A DNA stretch of 64,000 nucleotides. It comes from Marinicella sediminis. GTDB lineage: Bacteria; Pseudomonadota; Gammaproteobacteria; Xanthomonadales; Marinicellaceae. Shown piece by piece: positions 46,060 through 54,305 of the stretch (the stretch's first letter is position 1; each line of letters starts with the position of its first letter). The stretch is taken from NCBI RefSeq assembly GCF_002000055.1, contig NZ_MVBD01000015.1, positions 1-64,000 on the forward strand. Direction: 5' to 3'. Under the pieces are notes generated by a model, which was not told the origin of the DNA, did not search any database, and saw only the letters and a list, made by a program, of their open reading frames with translations. The translations under genes were made by a program, and so were the position numbers.

Positions 46060-47710
46060 AGACCTGACCTCACTGAGCAAAAAACTGGCCAGAGAAATCA
46101 AAGCCCGTGAGGTCGCAGAACAACTGCTGGAAGATCGCTCTGATGAGCTATACAACAGCTTACTGGACATCCAGGATAATGAAGACCTGCTGAAAAAAGC
46201 CCTCAACAGCATGCAGGAAGGCCTGTTGATGATCAACGGCTCATATGAAGTGGTGCTGTTCAATGAAAAACTCCGGACCATATATCCAGAATGGAGTCAC
46301 TGTTTCCATCAGGGAGTCCGCATTGAACAATTGTTCAGCCTGTTTACGCAGCATCCGGCACTGGATACGCTGGATGAAAGCGAAGACAACACCACTTCTT
46401 TTGAAATCAACCTCACCGATGGCAGAACCATCGCTGTCAGTGTGACCCGCAGCCAGGATGGCACTTTATCAAGCACCCATAAAGATGTCACTACCATCAA
46501 AGCTTCATTTCAGGAACAGCAACGGCTGTTAATAAAATTGATGCAGGCCCAGCGCATGGATTCAATCGGCAAAATGGCCGGTGGCATCGCTCATGACTTC
46601 AACAACATCATTGCTGCCATCAAAGGCTATGCCGGGTTTTTGGAGGAGGACATCCCAGATGACCCCAAACTCAAAAACTCTGTGCTCAAAATCAATCAGG
46701 CAGCCAGTAAAGCGGAAGAACTGGTACAGCACATCCTGGATTATGGCCAACCTGACAAAATCAAATTCACGGCCGTTGAAGTTCATCCCCTGATCAATGA
46801 TTCAATCAACCTGGTCAAAGCAACCCTTCCTGACCGCATCCGTTTGCAATACCAAAACAACCTGTATCCGGGCTACTTCAGTGGCAGCGCTTCACAATTG
46901 GGCCAAATCGTGGTCAATCTGCTGACCAATGCCGTCCAGGCCATGGGCAATCAAAGCGGAAAAATCAGCATCAAGTGGGACAGGCACAATAAATGTGATC
47001 TCACTCAACCCAATTATTCTGCCACCGGTTTCTTTGCCAAGGATGCAGGCGTGATTGTTGCGGGGCTACATATTTTCAGTTCTCCATGCATTCGCATCAG
47101 TATCCGTGATGATGGCTGTGGAATGAGTAAACACACGCTGGAACACATGTTTGATCTGTTTTTCAGCACCAAGGATCAACGCGAGGGACATGGGCTTGGT
47201 ATGTACAGTGTTATGCGATTAATTACTGAGCATGCCGGTGGTATCCGCATCCATTCCAAACCAGGTATCGGCACCTTGTGTGAAGTGGTGATTCCTGCCG
47301 AATTGCCCCAACACACGGAGCAGGAAGAACCACTTGAACTGGACATTCAGTCAGGTGCATCGGTGTTGCTGGTGGATGATGAGCATGATGCCGGACACGT
47401 GCTGAGTCACGCTTTGCACAGGGCGGGCATACCAACCCAGCATTTTGATCGCGCGCCTCAGGCGCTGCAAGCGTTCATGGAACAACCCGAACACTGGAAA
47501 GTCATTATTTCAGACCAAATGATGCCTGATATGAGGGGCACTCAGTTATTAAAGAAATTACGTGATCAGGGCTATCAGACCCCATTTATCATCTATTCGG
47601 GCCACATCATGGATGACGACCATGCTGAACACACTTCCCTGGCCAATCATGTATTAAAAAAACCCATGGACATCAAAACCCTGATCAACACGGTGAAACA
47701 ATATTTATGA
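46052..47710 (+). CDS. Hybrid histidine kinase with C-terminal receiver, H-NOX partner
   Basis: The 552-aa protein has no membrane segments. It has an N-terminal coiled coil (about 5-50), a PAS-like domain (about 50-150), HisKA with H181 in GGIAHDFNN, and HATPase_c with NLLTNAVQAM, DDGCGM and GHGLGMYSV. A C-terminal receiver has LLVDDEHDAG, Asp488 (ISDQMMPDM) and KKP. It overlaps the H-NOX gene by 8 bp, so it is presumably the kinase controlled by NO-bound H-NOX, as known for HnoK-type kinases. The HDFNN form of the H-box belongs to the HisKA group common in hybrid kinases. Targets may be the LuxR regulator downstream and the receiver-deacetylase encoded divergently. Confidence 0.92.
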   Translation: MTEDLTSLSKKLAREIKAREVAEQLLEDRSDELYNSLLDIQDNEDLLKKALNSMQEGLLMINGSYEVVLFNEKLRTIYPEWSHCFHQGVRIEQLFSLFTQHPALDTLDESEDNTTSFEINLTDGRTIAVSVTRSQDGTLSSTHKDVTTIKASFQEQQRLLIKLMQAQRMDSIGKMAGGIAHDFNNIIAAIKGYAGFLEEDIPDDPKLKNSVLKINQAASKAEELVQHILDYGQPDKIKFTAVEVHPLINDSINLVKATLPDRIRLQYQNNLYPGYFSGSASQLGQIVVNLLTNAVQAMGNQSGKISIKWDRHNKCDLTQPNYSATGFFAKDAGVIVAGLHIFSSPCIRISIRDDGCGMSKHTLEHMFDLFFSTKDQREGHGLGMYSVMRLITEHAGGIRIHSKPGIGTLCEVVIPAELPQHTEQEEPLELDIQSGASVLLVDDEHDAGHVLSHALHRAGIPTQHFDRAPQALQAFMEQPEHWKVIISDQMMPDMRGTQLLKKLRDQGYQTPFIIYSGHIMDDDHAEHTSLANHVLKKPMDIKTLINTVKQYL

Positions 47711-47774
47711 TTTGTCATCTTGACCCCATAAAAAAGGGCGTGCTATGGTTTGCTCAAATCAACGGGGATCAACC

Positions 47775-48386
47775 ATGAAAATCATCATTGCAGATGACCA
47801 CGACCTGGTCAGAGAAGCCCTGGCAACACTGATCGTCAGAGATGATGCACAGGCTGAAGTGATTCAGGCAGAAAGTCTGGCTCCAGTCATGCATCACATG
47901 GCTGAACATGATGACATTGACCTGTTGTTACTGGATGTCTTTATGCCAGGTATGGAAGACATTGCTGTGCTCAAATCGCTCAAAGCCCAATACCCAGACA
48001 CCCCGATTGTGATGATGTCCGGCAGCATTGATAAACCAATCATCAATGCCTGCTATGAACATGGTGCCAGTGGATTCATCCCAAAAACAATGAATGGTAA
48101 TGCCTTGGTTTCGGTGCTGAAAATGGTTTTAAATGGGGTGAAATATGTGCCAGATATGATGTTACAGGAAGAACAGCGCACAAGCAGTGAACTCAACAAT
48201 GAGCTGACCAGCCGGGAACACCAGGTGCTGGCCCTCTTACTGGAAGGTCAATCTAACAAAGCCATCGCCAATCAATTATTCATTGAACCAACCACAGTAA
48301 AAATGCATTTACGGTCTTTGTTCAAAAAATGTGATGTGAAAAACCGCACTGAGCTGGTGATCAAAACCATGAAAACCAAAGCCTGA
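47775..48386 (+). CDS. LuxR/FixJ-type response regulator (NarL family)
   Basis: The 203-aa product has a receiver domain (acidic residues ADDHD 6-10, Asp54 in LLDVFMPGM, KT near 103) and a C-terminal LuxR helix-turn-helix (LTSREHQVLALLLEGQSNKA and VKMHLRSLFKKCDVKNRTEL). A GGGG-type ribosome site precedes ATG 47775. It lies 64 bp after the hybrid kinase and is followed by a strong terminator, so it ends the H-NOX operon. It is the likely DNA-binding output of the NO signal. The inverted repeat at 45424-45443 is one candidate site. Confidence 0.92.
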   Translation: MKIIIADDHDLVREALATLIVRDDAQAEVIQAESLAPVMHHMAEHDDIDLLLLDVFMPGMEDIAVLKSLKAQYPDTPIVMMSGSIDKPIINACYEHGASGFIPKTMNGNALVSVLKMVLNGVKYVPDMMLQEEQRTSSELNNELTSREHQVLALLLEGQSNKAIANQLFIEPTTVKMHLRSLFKKCDVKNRTELVIKTMKTKA

Positions 48387-48393
48387 ACAGCAA

Positions 48394-48420
48394 AAAGCCC
48401 ATGCCAATTGCATGGGCTTT
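48394..48420. terminator. Intrinsic terminator, probably bidirectional
   Basis: AAAGCCCATGC (48394-48404) pairs perfectly with GCATGGGCTTT (48410-48420) around CAATT. It has T-rich sequence downstream on the plus strand and a run of A upstream that serves the minus strand. It lies between the convergent regulator and fungalysin genes. Confidence 0.9.
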
Positions 48421-48441
48421 CTTTCAATGTTGACGTGCAGA

Positions 48442-50706
48442 TCAATTCAACTGAAAACCGTGCTCAAAAATCAGGTCATCCAGTTCACACTCAACCGGCA
48501 CTGAAAAGTCTTCGGTTTCATCGCCGGTGCTAAAGACGCTGCCGGAACTGGCATTAACGCCCAAACCCCGCTTCGCAAAACCACGCCAGATTTCGCACTG
48601 GTTGGCCCCGGCGTTGTTGTTGATGTCGGCTTGCAGAATGGCATCACGGCCACTGACAAATCCAGGGTTGCAGGGTTGCAGCTTCAAACCATCGGTCACC
48701 AATTGAATGGCGATGTTGTTGCCACCCGTACCGGTGTACAAATCGGCATCAAAACCATGCTTATTGACCAGGTTCCAGTACACTTCCCACAACATTTGTG
48801 CCCAGATCGAACCGGTGTAGTGCGGACTGCCATTGGCATTTTCCAGGTCTACAAAGGTGTGGCTGTTGATTCCCAGATCAGTTGAATAAGGAAAGGTCCG
48901 GATGCCGCCGGGGTTTTGCGTGGCATATGAGCCCATGGGCCTGGCCTGGGTCGCCCCATCACCTGGATCAGCGGTCATCACCAGGGCATAATAATCACTC
49001 CAGCCTTCACCCATTTGTTCAGCGTTGCTTAAACAGCCGGATTGAGATGGTCCACCGGTGAGGCGATTGGAAATGCCATGACCGTATTCATGAATGATGA
49101 TGCCGTTGTCAAAATCACTGTCCCGGTCGGCATTGACTTTGACCATGTCTGCATCGACTGAATTGCTCAATTGTGCGCGGATGGCGTTACCATCAGACTG
49201 ACCCAGCATCAATGACGGAATACTGACCGAGCCGCCCTGGGCACCCGGGCCCATGGTGCTGACCCCATCACCCTGGTTGTTGACCACAATGGCACCAATG
49301 GCGCCTGCGTTTTCGGCATTCAACACCTTGACTCCAAACTCACATCCTCCCCGATCTAACAAAGCAATCCTGCCTGCCGTGAAGCCCACCAATGACTCAC
49401 AGGCATCGCTGCTGGTGTCTGTCTGGTCATCCACTTCTTCGATCAGACCATTGACTGCCAAGGTGGTTAAAGGCGCACCAAAACTTGCGGTTCCGGCGAC
49501 ATAAGTCCCGGCCACCGCAGGTGGGGTGTTGACCACCAGATTTGGTGCTCCGTTGAAATAGAACATTTGCATGCGCGGATTCTGACCATCTGGCGGGGTT
49601 CCGAAGTTGGCATTGTTGGTGCCGGAACCATCCTGGGCATCGGCATTCACCGCATCGCTACCCAGACCTCCATTACCATAGTTATTTTCCTGGAAATTAC
49701 CTGAAGCCTCATCGAAACCATATTGGTACATGAAATCATGAATGATGTTGTTCCAGTAAAACAGGTTAACAATGGCCGCTTCGAGGTTTTGTTCTTCATC
49801 CGGATCAACCGCCGGATTCCAGGGCACATCAAACACCAGTCCGGCACCGCCATCTGGTCGTGATCCACCCGAGTTATTGGCATCCAGGTCATCCTGGGCA
49901 AACACATTGTTACCCCGGGTGTCGGTGAATTCAGCACCGGCATTGCCATCGGTGTCATGCCAGCCAAATGGCGAGGCGGTCAGGTCATGGGGGTCCACCA
50001 CTGTTTCCAATTGGTAACCATTGTCAGCGGGTGACTCATTGGGGAATGGAATCACATCATAACTGGCATGAGCCACCCAGTTAACCTGATCAATGACCTG
50101 ACCTGAAATGGCATCCACCCTGAGGCTCCACCAGGCATCTGCGGTCTGGATCTGCATGTCCCATGCCAGACGTACCGCGCCGTTGTCCTGCTGGTACACC
50201 AGTTTTACCGGAATGTCAGCGGTTGAGACTTCTGTGGATTGATACACCGCTGATTGATCATCACCCTGGTGGTGACTGATGTTCAACGCAGGCAAACGGG
50301 TACTCAGTCCCAGGTGCTGTGCGGCATTGAGAATCGCCAGATCTGCCGGGATCACCGGAGAAGCAGATGGTGCATTGCTGGCCAGATCAGTCACGAATAA
50401 ATTGTGGGTATTGATCAGCTCACCTTTGTGATTCAGGTTGACTTGCAACAAGCCGTTGTAGACTTCAATGCCACTGAATTGTTGTTTAAAAACCAGGTGA
50501 GTGATGCCATTGTGCCGGCTCAGATAATGATCAGTCACAGCTGCATCCTGCAAATCCTGTTGACTGATGTTGAGTGTTGATCTTTGGCTGGCCAGTAAGT
50601 TTCTGGCCTCTTCAGCGCCAAAAAGCTGATATCCGGCGGCTTGAATGCCAGACACGGACAGACATAAGCCACATGCCGCTGCCAGCATGGAGATTGTATT
50701 TTTCAT
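48442..50706 (-). CDS. Secreted fungalysin-type (M36) metallopeptidase with PA insert
   Basis: The 754-aa product has a signal peptide (MKNTISMLAAACGLCLSVSG), an FTP/propeptide domain (about 40-120, HLVFKQQFSGIEVYNG), and an M36 catalytic domain. A PA domain is inserted before the active site (about 400-510, GCEFGVKVLNAENAGAIGAI). The zinc motif is HEYGH (H539, E540, H543), and a glutamate ligand lies in MGEGWSDY near 566. The protein ends in DDLIFEHGFQLN, a tail similar to that of the giant protein (FLFNDGFECV), possibly a sorting signal. It has AGAGGGT before the ATG and lies 210 bp downstream of the RiPP cluster on the same strand. It is most simply a nutritional or matrix protease; a role in peptide maturation is only a possibility. 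Confidence 0.93.
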   Translation of the reverse strand: MKNTISMLAAACGLCLSVSGIQAAGYQLFGAEEARNLLASQRSTLNISQQDLQDAAVTDHYLSRHNGITHLVFKQQFSGIEVYNGLLQVNLNHKGELINTHNLFVTDLASNAPSASPVIPADLAILNAAQHLGLSTRLPALNISHHQGDDQSAVYQSTEVSTADIPVKLVYQQDNGAVRLAWDMQIQTADAWWSLRVDAISGQVIDQVNWVAHASYDVIPFPNESPADNGYQLETVVDPHDLTASPFGWHDTDGNAGAEFTDTRGNNVFAQDDLDANNSGGSRPDGGAGLVFDVPWNPAVDPDEEQNLEAAIVNLFYWNNIIHDFMYQYGFDEASGNFQENNYGNGGLGSDAVNADAQDGSGTNNANFGTPPDGQNPRMQMFYFNGAPNLVVNTPPAVAGTYVAGTASFGAPLTTLAVNGLIEEVDDQTDTSSDACESLVGFTAGRIALLDRGGCEFGVKVLNAENAGAIGAIVVNNQGDGVSTMGPGAQGGSVSIPSLMLGQSDGNAIRAQLSNSVDADMVKVNADRDSDFDNGIIIHEYGHGISNRLTGGPSQSGCLSNAEQMGEGWSDYYALVMTADPGDGATQARPMGSYATQNPGGIRTFPYSTDLGINSHTFVDLENANGSPHYTGSIWAQMLWEVYWNLVNKHGFDADLYTGTGGNNIAIQLVTDGLKLQPCNPGFVSGRDAILQADINNNAGANQCEIWRGFAKRGLGVNASSGSVFSTGDETEDFSVPVECELDDLIFEHGFQLN

Positions 50707-50849
50707 GATTACCCTCTTGTTTATGTGGTGGTTAAGAAATGCGTTTTGGTTTTTTTATGGTGTTATTATTAAAACTCAAAATCGCCGATATCATAATGGC
50801 TGTTGGCTGTTATTACCAGCCTGCAGTTGTGAAAATGTGAACATCATCC

Positions 50850-50886
50850 GGTGATTCAATGGATTGACTACAATCCGATGATCACC
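50850..50886. repeat. Two-part hairpin downstream of the RiPP cluster
   Basis: GGTGAT (50850-50855) pairs with ATCACC (50881-50886) and encloses GGATTG/CAATCC (50861-50866/50871-50876). No T-run follows, so it is at best a weak terminator or an RNA-processing site between the radical SAM gene and the fungalysin gene. Confidence 0.35.
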
Positions 50887-50916
50887 ATGTTCGGTATCAA
50901 TGGTTGTTGACCAATG

Positions 50917-52806
50917 TCATGAACTGATTGTCCGCAAGGGGATGGTTTTTCGGGGCATCAATTGACCACCTGGATATCCTGGCTGTTGTGAGTCAGGTTG
51001 TGACTGTAAATCAGGCATGGTCACCAATGACACGCTCCGCCCCCCTAAAACCACCACTAAATTCCTTGCCAGCAAACGCTGATGAACCGCCAGCCAATCA
51101 ACAGTCTGATCATCCAACCTGGAAACCAGGGCAGCTATTTTGCTGGGCTTGCGTAATTCAACCAACAGCCGTGCTTCCTCAGGCGGCAATGCATACAACA
51201 CTTCTTTGGCGATGCGCCTGGTGTCTTTAATGACATGCACATCACCAGTTGACAGGAGTTTCAATTCAGGCAAGCTGGCTCCGGCATGGCTGGCGGCCCG
51301 CCATTTGCTGATGGCATCACGCAAAGGTTTGACATAATCGAATGCCGGTACATTCATGGGCACGGCAGTGAAAAAATAAGCCAGTTGGTCCAAGGCGGCC
51401 GCATCCAGGTCATAAACATGCTGATAAGCCTCGCATGGTTTGATGTGACGAAAACCCAACTGGTCGGCTTTTTCAAAATATGGGCTGAAGCGATCCAATC
51501 GCACCACTGAACATCCGCCGGGCGGGTCCAGGTGTTCCAAAGCTGGCAGTAAATTCGCCATGGCTGTGTACTGTTCTGCTGTGTCGTTGGGGATCCCACA
51601 AAGCACATTCCAAATGACTTTGATTCCCAGTTCAGCACAATCCCGCAACAAGCAAACATTTTGTGCTGCTGAGACCCCTTTTTCCAGTTCCTTGAGCACC
51701 GCGTCATCCAGGCTTTCAATGCCAGGCTGTACGTGTTTAACACCTGCCCTGGCTATGATTGCCAATTGTGAACGCTTCATGTTGGCCTTGATTTCAAAGA
51801 AATAACTTGCTTCGGGTAACACCTCAGGCAACTGCCTGAATACCGTGTTGACATGCTTTAAGTCCATGATGTTGTCAGCAGCCTGAAAGTCATTGATCGA
51901 CCATTGTTTGTTTAAACGGCTCAACTCTGTGATGACCTGCTGGTCAGTCTTGCTCCGGTAATTCATGTGATCGCCATTCAATCCACAAAAACGACAATGA
52001 TGTTTGGCTCCCCACCAGCAGCCCCGTGATGTTTCGAACAATATCGTCGGGCGAATGCGGTCTTTGAAGGTACTGTCAGCCAGGGCTGTAAAGTAATCAT
52101 CATAAACCGGGATTGGTAATCTTTCCATGTCGACCGGTTGGCTGGCATTGATTGATCTTTCAAGTGGGGCTGGCTGGTGGCTGATCATTGTTGCGGGTCT
52201 TTGCCGTCTGGCAAACACCCCATCCACAAAACTCAGAAAACTGTTTTCAGCTTCTCCGGAAAATACCTGGTCTACCTGCGCAAAGTGCTTCAACATGGCT
52301 TGCCCCATTGGCCCTTCACAATTCGCCCCACCAAAGCAAGTGATGATGTCTGGGTTTTTATTTTTGATCAACCTGGCCAGTTGTAAAGAAGCACAGTTTT
52401 GTTGAAAAGTGCTGGAAAATCCGACAATCCGTGGCTGTTTTTGTGTCACCTCATCGACCATCTTTTGCAAAAAAAGCGCCACCTTCTGAAAAGCCAGCAT
52501 GATGGCTTGTTGGTTGTTGTGGGAGATCCATTTATCCAGCTTTTGTAAATAAGACCTCAGGGCATCTGGTCCCAGCCGATGCATCCGGTCAGAAAAAACC
52601 GCTTCACCCACCAATAAGCTGGTGGGAATGTCCTCACAAATCATTTCATTTAAATCAATCCCAATCCAATCTGCATAAGCCAGATTCAGGTAACTGACCT
52701 GACAATCATACTGATTCTGTTGTAACACAGCGGCCAGGCTGCTGACCCCCAGAGATGGTCGCAAAACTGACAGAAACGGGGCGGTTATCAGCAACACATC
52801 AGTCAT
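50917..52806 (-). CDS. B12-binding radical SAM enzyme, RiPP maturation C-methyltransferase type
   Basis: The 629-aa product has an N-terminal cobalamin-binding-like domain (LLITAPFLSVLRPSLGVSSL; later FGGANCEGPMG) and a radical SAM domain with the unusual cluster spacing C263-x7-C271-x2-C274 in RGCWWGAKHHCRFCGLNG. The C-terminal part lacks a SPASM domain. The CWWG.K..C.FCGLNG block is that of the TIGR03975 family (RiPP maturation radical SAM protein 1), whose members include peptide C-methyltransferases. ATG 52806 overlaps the preceding radical SAM gene by 8 bp; the longer frame to 52878 lies inside it. The likely substrate is the 79-aa peptide encoded at 53925. The residues modified are unknown. 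Confidence 0.87.
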   Translation of the reverse strand: MTDVLLITAPFLSVLRPSLGVSSLAAVLQQNQYDCQVSYLNLAYADWIGIDLNEMICEDIPTSLLVGEAVFSDRMHRLGPDALRSYLQKLDKWISHNNQQAIMLAFQKVALFLQKMVDEVTQKQPRIVGFSSTFQQNCASLQLARLIKNKNPDIITCFGGANCEGPMGQAMLKHFAQVDQVFSGEAENSFLSFVDGVFARRQRPATMISHQPAPLERSINASQPVDMERLPIPVYDDYFTALADSTFKDRIRPTILFETSRGCWWGAKHHCRFCGLNGDHMNYRSKTDQQVITELSRLNKQWSINDFQAADNIMDLKHVNTVFRQLPEVLPEASYFFEIKANMKRSQLAIIARAGVKHVQPGIESLDDAVLKELEKGVSAAQNVCLLRDCAELGIKVIWNVLCGIPNDTAEQYTAMANLLPALEHLDPPGGCSVVRLDRFSPYFEKADQLGFRHIKPCEAYQHVYDLDAAALDQLAYFFTAVPMNVPAFDYVKPLRDAISKWRAASHAGASLPELKLLSTGDVHVIKDTRRIAKEVLYALPPEEARLLVELRKPSKIAALVSRLDDQTVDWLAVHQRLLARNLVVVLGGRSVSLVTMPDLQSQPDSQQPGYPGGQLMPRKTIPLRTISS

Positions 52807-53860
52807 GGTCAAACTGCTGTGTTGTTGGCTGCGGGGGTGGCTGGCTGCTGTTGAGCCCGATGATGCCGTAAATGGCATGTTGCAGCTTCAATGAAGTCAA
52901 CTTATCCGGCAGCGCTTTATCGAGCAATGTTTGATTGGAGGGATTGTTGAACAACTGGTCACAGGCATGACATATGCCATCAAAATCTTCATCCTCCATG
53001 GGCTGTTCAGTTCCTGCTGTGATCTGTTTCATGATCTCCACCGGTCCCTCATATGCCAGCCATTGCAAGACTGGATCTTCATGTGCCTGGCTGAGTACTT
53101 CACCCAATTCATGCGATCCCAGGTTACCCATTTCCAATGCCGCAGGTGGTTTGATGACGCCACAACAAGGCACCCATTGACCATTTGATTGGGCCGAAAT
53201 ATGGCGCAACACCGAGGTACATGGTCCACGGTATACCTGATCTGCCTGTGCCCTTTGCCGGCGGGTGGATTCTGATTCGTCCTGTTTTGCCCGGCCTGTG
53301 CTGTTCACTGCGGTTTCACTGATTTTCAGTAAGCTGTTATAACGCCCCCTGGGGTTAAGCAATTGTTCCATGTGGTTTTTATCAATCAGGTCATCGGGTT
53401 CCCTGACCACATTAATTTTGACCTCAACACCATTGTTTACCGCCGCCTGAAAAGCATTCACAATGTAATGCTCATCCAGGTAAGCGGCATGGGCATCGTC
53501 GTATGAAAGCATGATTTCACTCAGACCAGCATCAATGAAAGGCTGCAGGGTTTTGACAGCCCGGTTTTTGGTTTTGGCCCAGAAGGCACTGGTCACCACA
53601 GCGGTGTTCAACCCCAGTTGACTGGCTTGTTTGATGCCTGCCAAGAGGATCTCTTTGGCAACAAATGGGTCTCCGCCTGTGAATGAAACCTTGTTAATTG
53701 AGGGTATGTCCTGACAAGCCAGGATGCTGTTCAGGACCTTGGTTTTGTCCAGCGATTCGCTCTGATTGATGTCAGCCTCAACGCAACAGTGACTGCAATT
53801 CAATGGACATTTCAACGTCAAATGAATAACCAATTCCTGTGTTGTAAAGTTTTTTTTCAT
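52799..53860 (-). CDS. Radical SAM peptide-modifying enzyme with C-terminal Cys-rich (SPASM/twitch-like) part
   Basis: The 353-aa product has the canonical radical SAM motif C18-PLN-C22-SH-C25 at the start and FTGGDPF (the GGE-like motif). The auxiliary-cluster region has further cysteines: RGPCTSVLRH, WVPCCGV and DGICHACDQL. That places it with RiPP-modifying radical SAM enzymes carrying a SPASM or twitch domain, which make thioether, C-C, or epimerised products. The gene lies 64 bp after the precursor with a hairpin between, and it overlaps the B12 enzyme gene. The chemistry cannot be read from sequence. Confidence 0.85.
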   Translation of the reverse strand: MKKNFTTQELVIHLTLKCPLNCSHCCVEADINQSESLDKTKVLNSILACQDIPSINKVSFTGGDPFVAKEILLAGIKQASQLGLNTAVVTSAFWAKTKNRAVKTLQPFIDAGLSEIMLSYDDAHAAYLDEHYIVNAFQAAVNNGVEVKINVVREPDDLIDKNHMEQLLNPRGRYNSLLKISETAVNSTGRAKQDESESTRRQRAQADQVYRGPCTSVLRHISAQSNGQWVPCCGVIKPPAALEMGNLGSHELGEVLSQAHEDPVLQWLAYEGPVEIMKQITAGTEQPMEDEDFDGICHACDQLFNNPSNQTLLDKALPDKLTSLKLQHAIYGIIGLNSSQPPPQPTTQQFDHD

Positions 53861-53875
53861 CTGTTGTCATCACAC

Positions 53876-53910
53876 GCAGGTACCAACAAGTAGAGCTGGC
53901 TGGCACCTGC
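53876..53910 (-). promoter_or_regulatory. Stem-loop between precursor and first downstream maturase
   Basis: GCAGGTACCA (53876-53885) pairs with TGGCACCTGC (53901-53910) with one mismatch. There is no T-run. In RiPP operons such a hairpin often keeps precursor mRNA higher than that of the enzyme genes; here this is inferred from position. Confidence 0.45.
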
Positions 53911-53924
53911 TGACTATCTGTCAA

Positions 53925-54164
53925 TCAAAAGTCAATGTGCACCACAGCGGCAGCGACGGCTTCACCGGCGGCTTTGCTACTGGCATGATTGGCAATCGCT
54001 GCTGCGGTTGCTTCATCGACATGAATGCCCAGTGACTTCAGGAAACGCTGTGGATCATCACACAGGCTGTTGATGACATTTTCTTTGTCCAGACTTTCAC
54101 TGGCTGCTTTCAGCTTTTCTACATCGGTGTCAATGGAAAGCTTGATGGCTTGAATATTACTCAT
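53925..54164 (-). CDS. RiPP precursor peptide, NHLP-like leader, core ending VVHIDF
   Basis: The 79-aa peptide has a leader of about 60 residues, including the block SLCDDPQRFLKSLGIHVDEA (about 33-52) that resembles nitrile-hydratase-type (NHLP) leaders. A small-residue C-terminus follows (SSKAAGEAVAAAVVHIDF). No Cys is present in the last 40 residues, so thioether formation is unlikely. Val, His, Asp and Phe at the end are candidate modified residues. ATG 54164 follows a GAGG site. An in-frame upstream extension to 54224 would add a hydrophobic stretch but has only a TTG start. It sits between the methyltransferase and radical SAM genes, all on the minus strand. Precursor status is inferred from context and composition. 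A GG protease site is absent. Confidence 0.78.
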   Translation of the reverse strand: MSNIQAIKLSIDTDVEKLKAASESLDKENVINSLCDDPQRFLKSLGIHVDEATAAAIANHASSKAAGEAVAAAVVHIDF

Positions 54165-54305
54165 GGTAAGTACCTCTTTTTCAATCATTAAAATCATCGC
54201 AACGAGGGCTGCCAGCACCCACAACAGCAGGTATTGACGGTTCTCATTACACCATTCAGATCGAGGTAAAAAACCCCTGCACTGAATTCTTTGACGGCCA
54301 ACAAC

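Noticed and set aside
54165-54224. N-terminal extension of the RiPP precursor with a membrane-like stretch
   Set aside because: Only a TTG start without ribosome site is available; the GAGG before ATG 54164 favours the 79-aa form.
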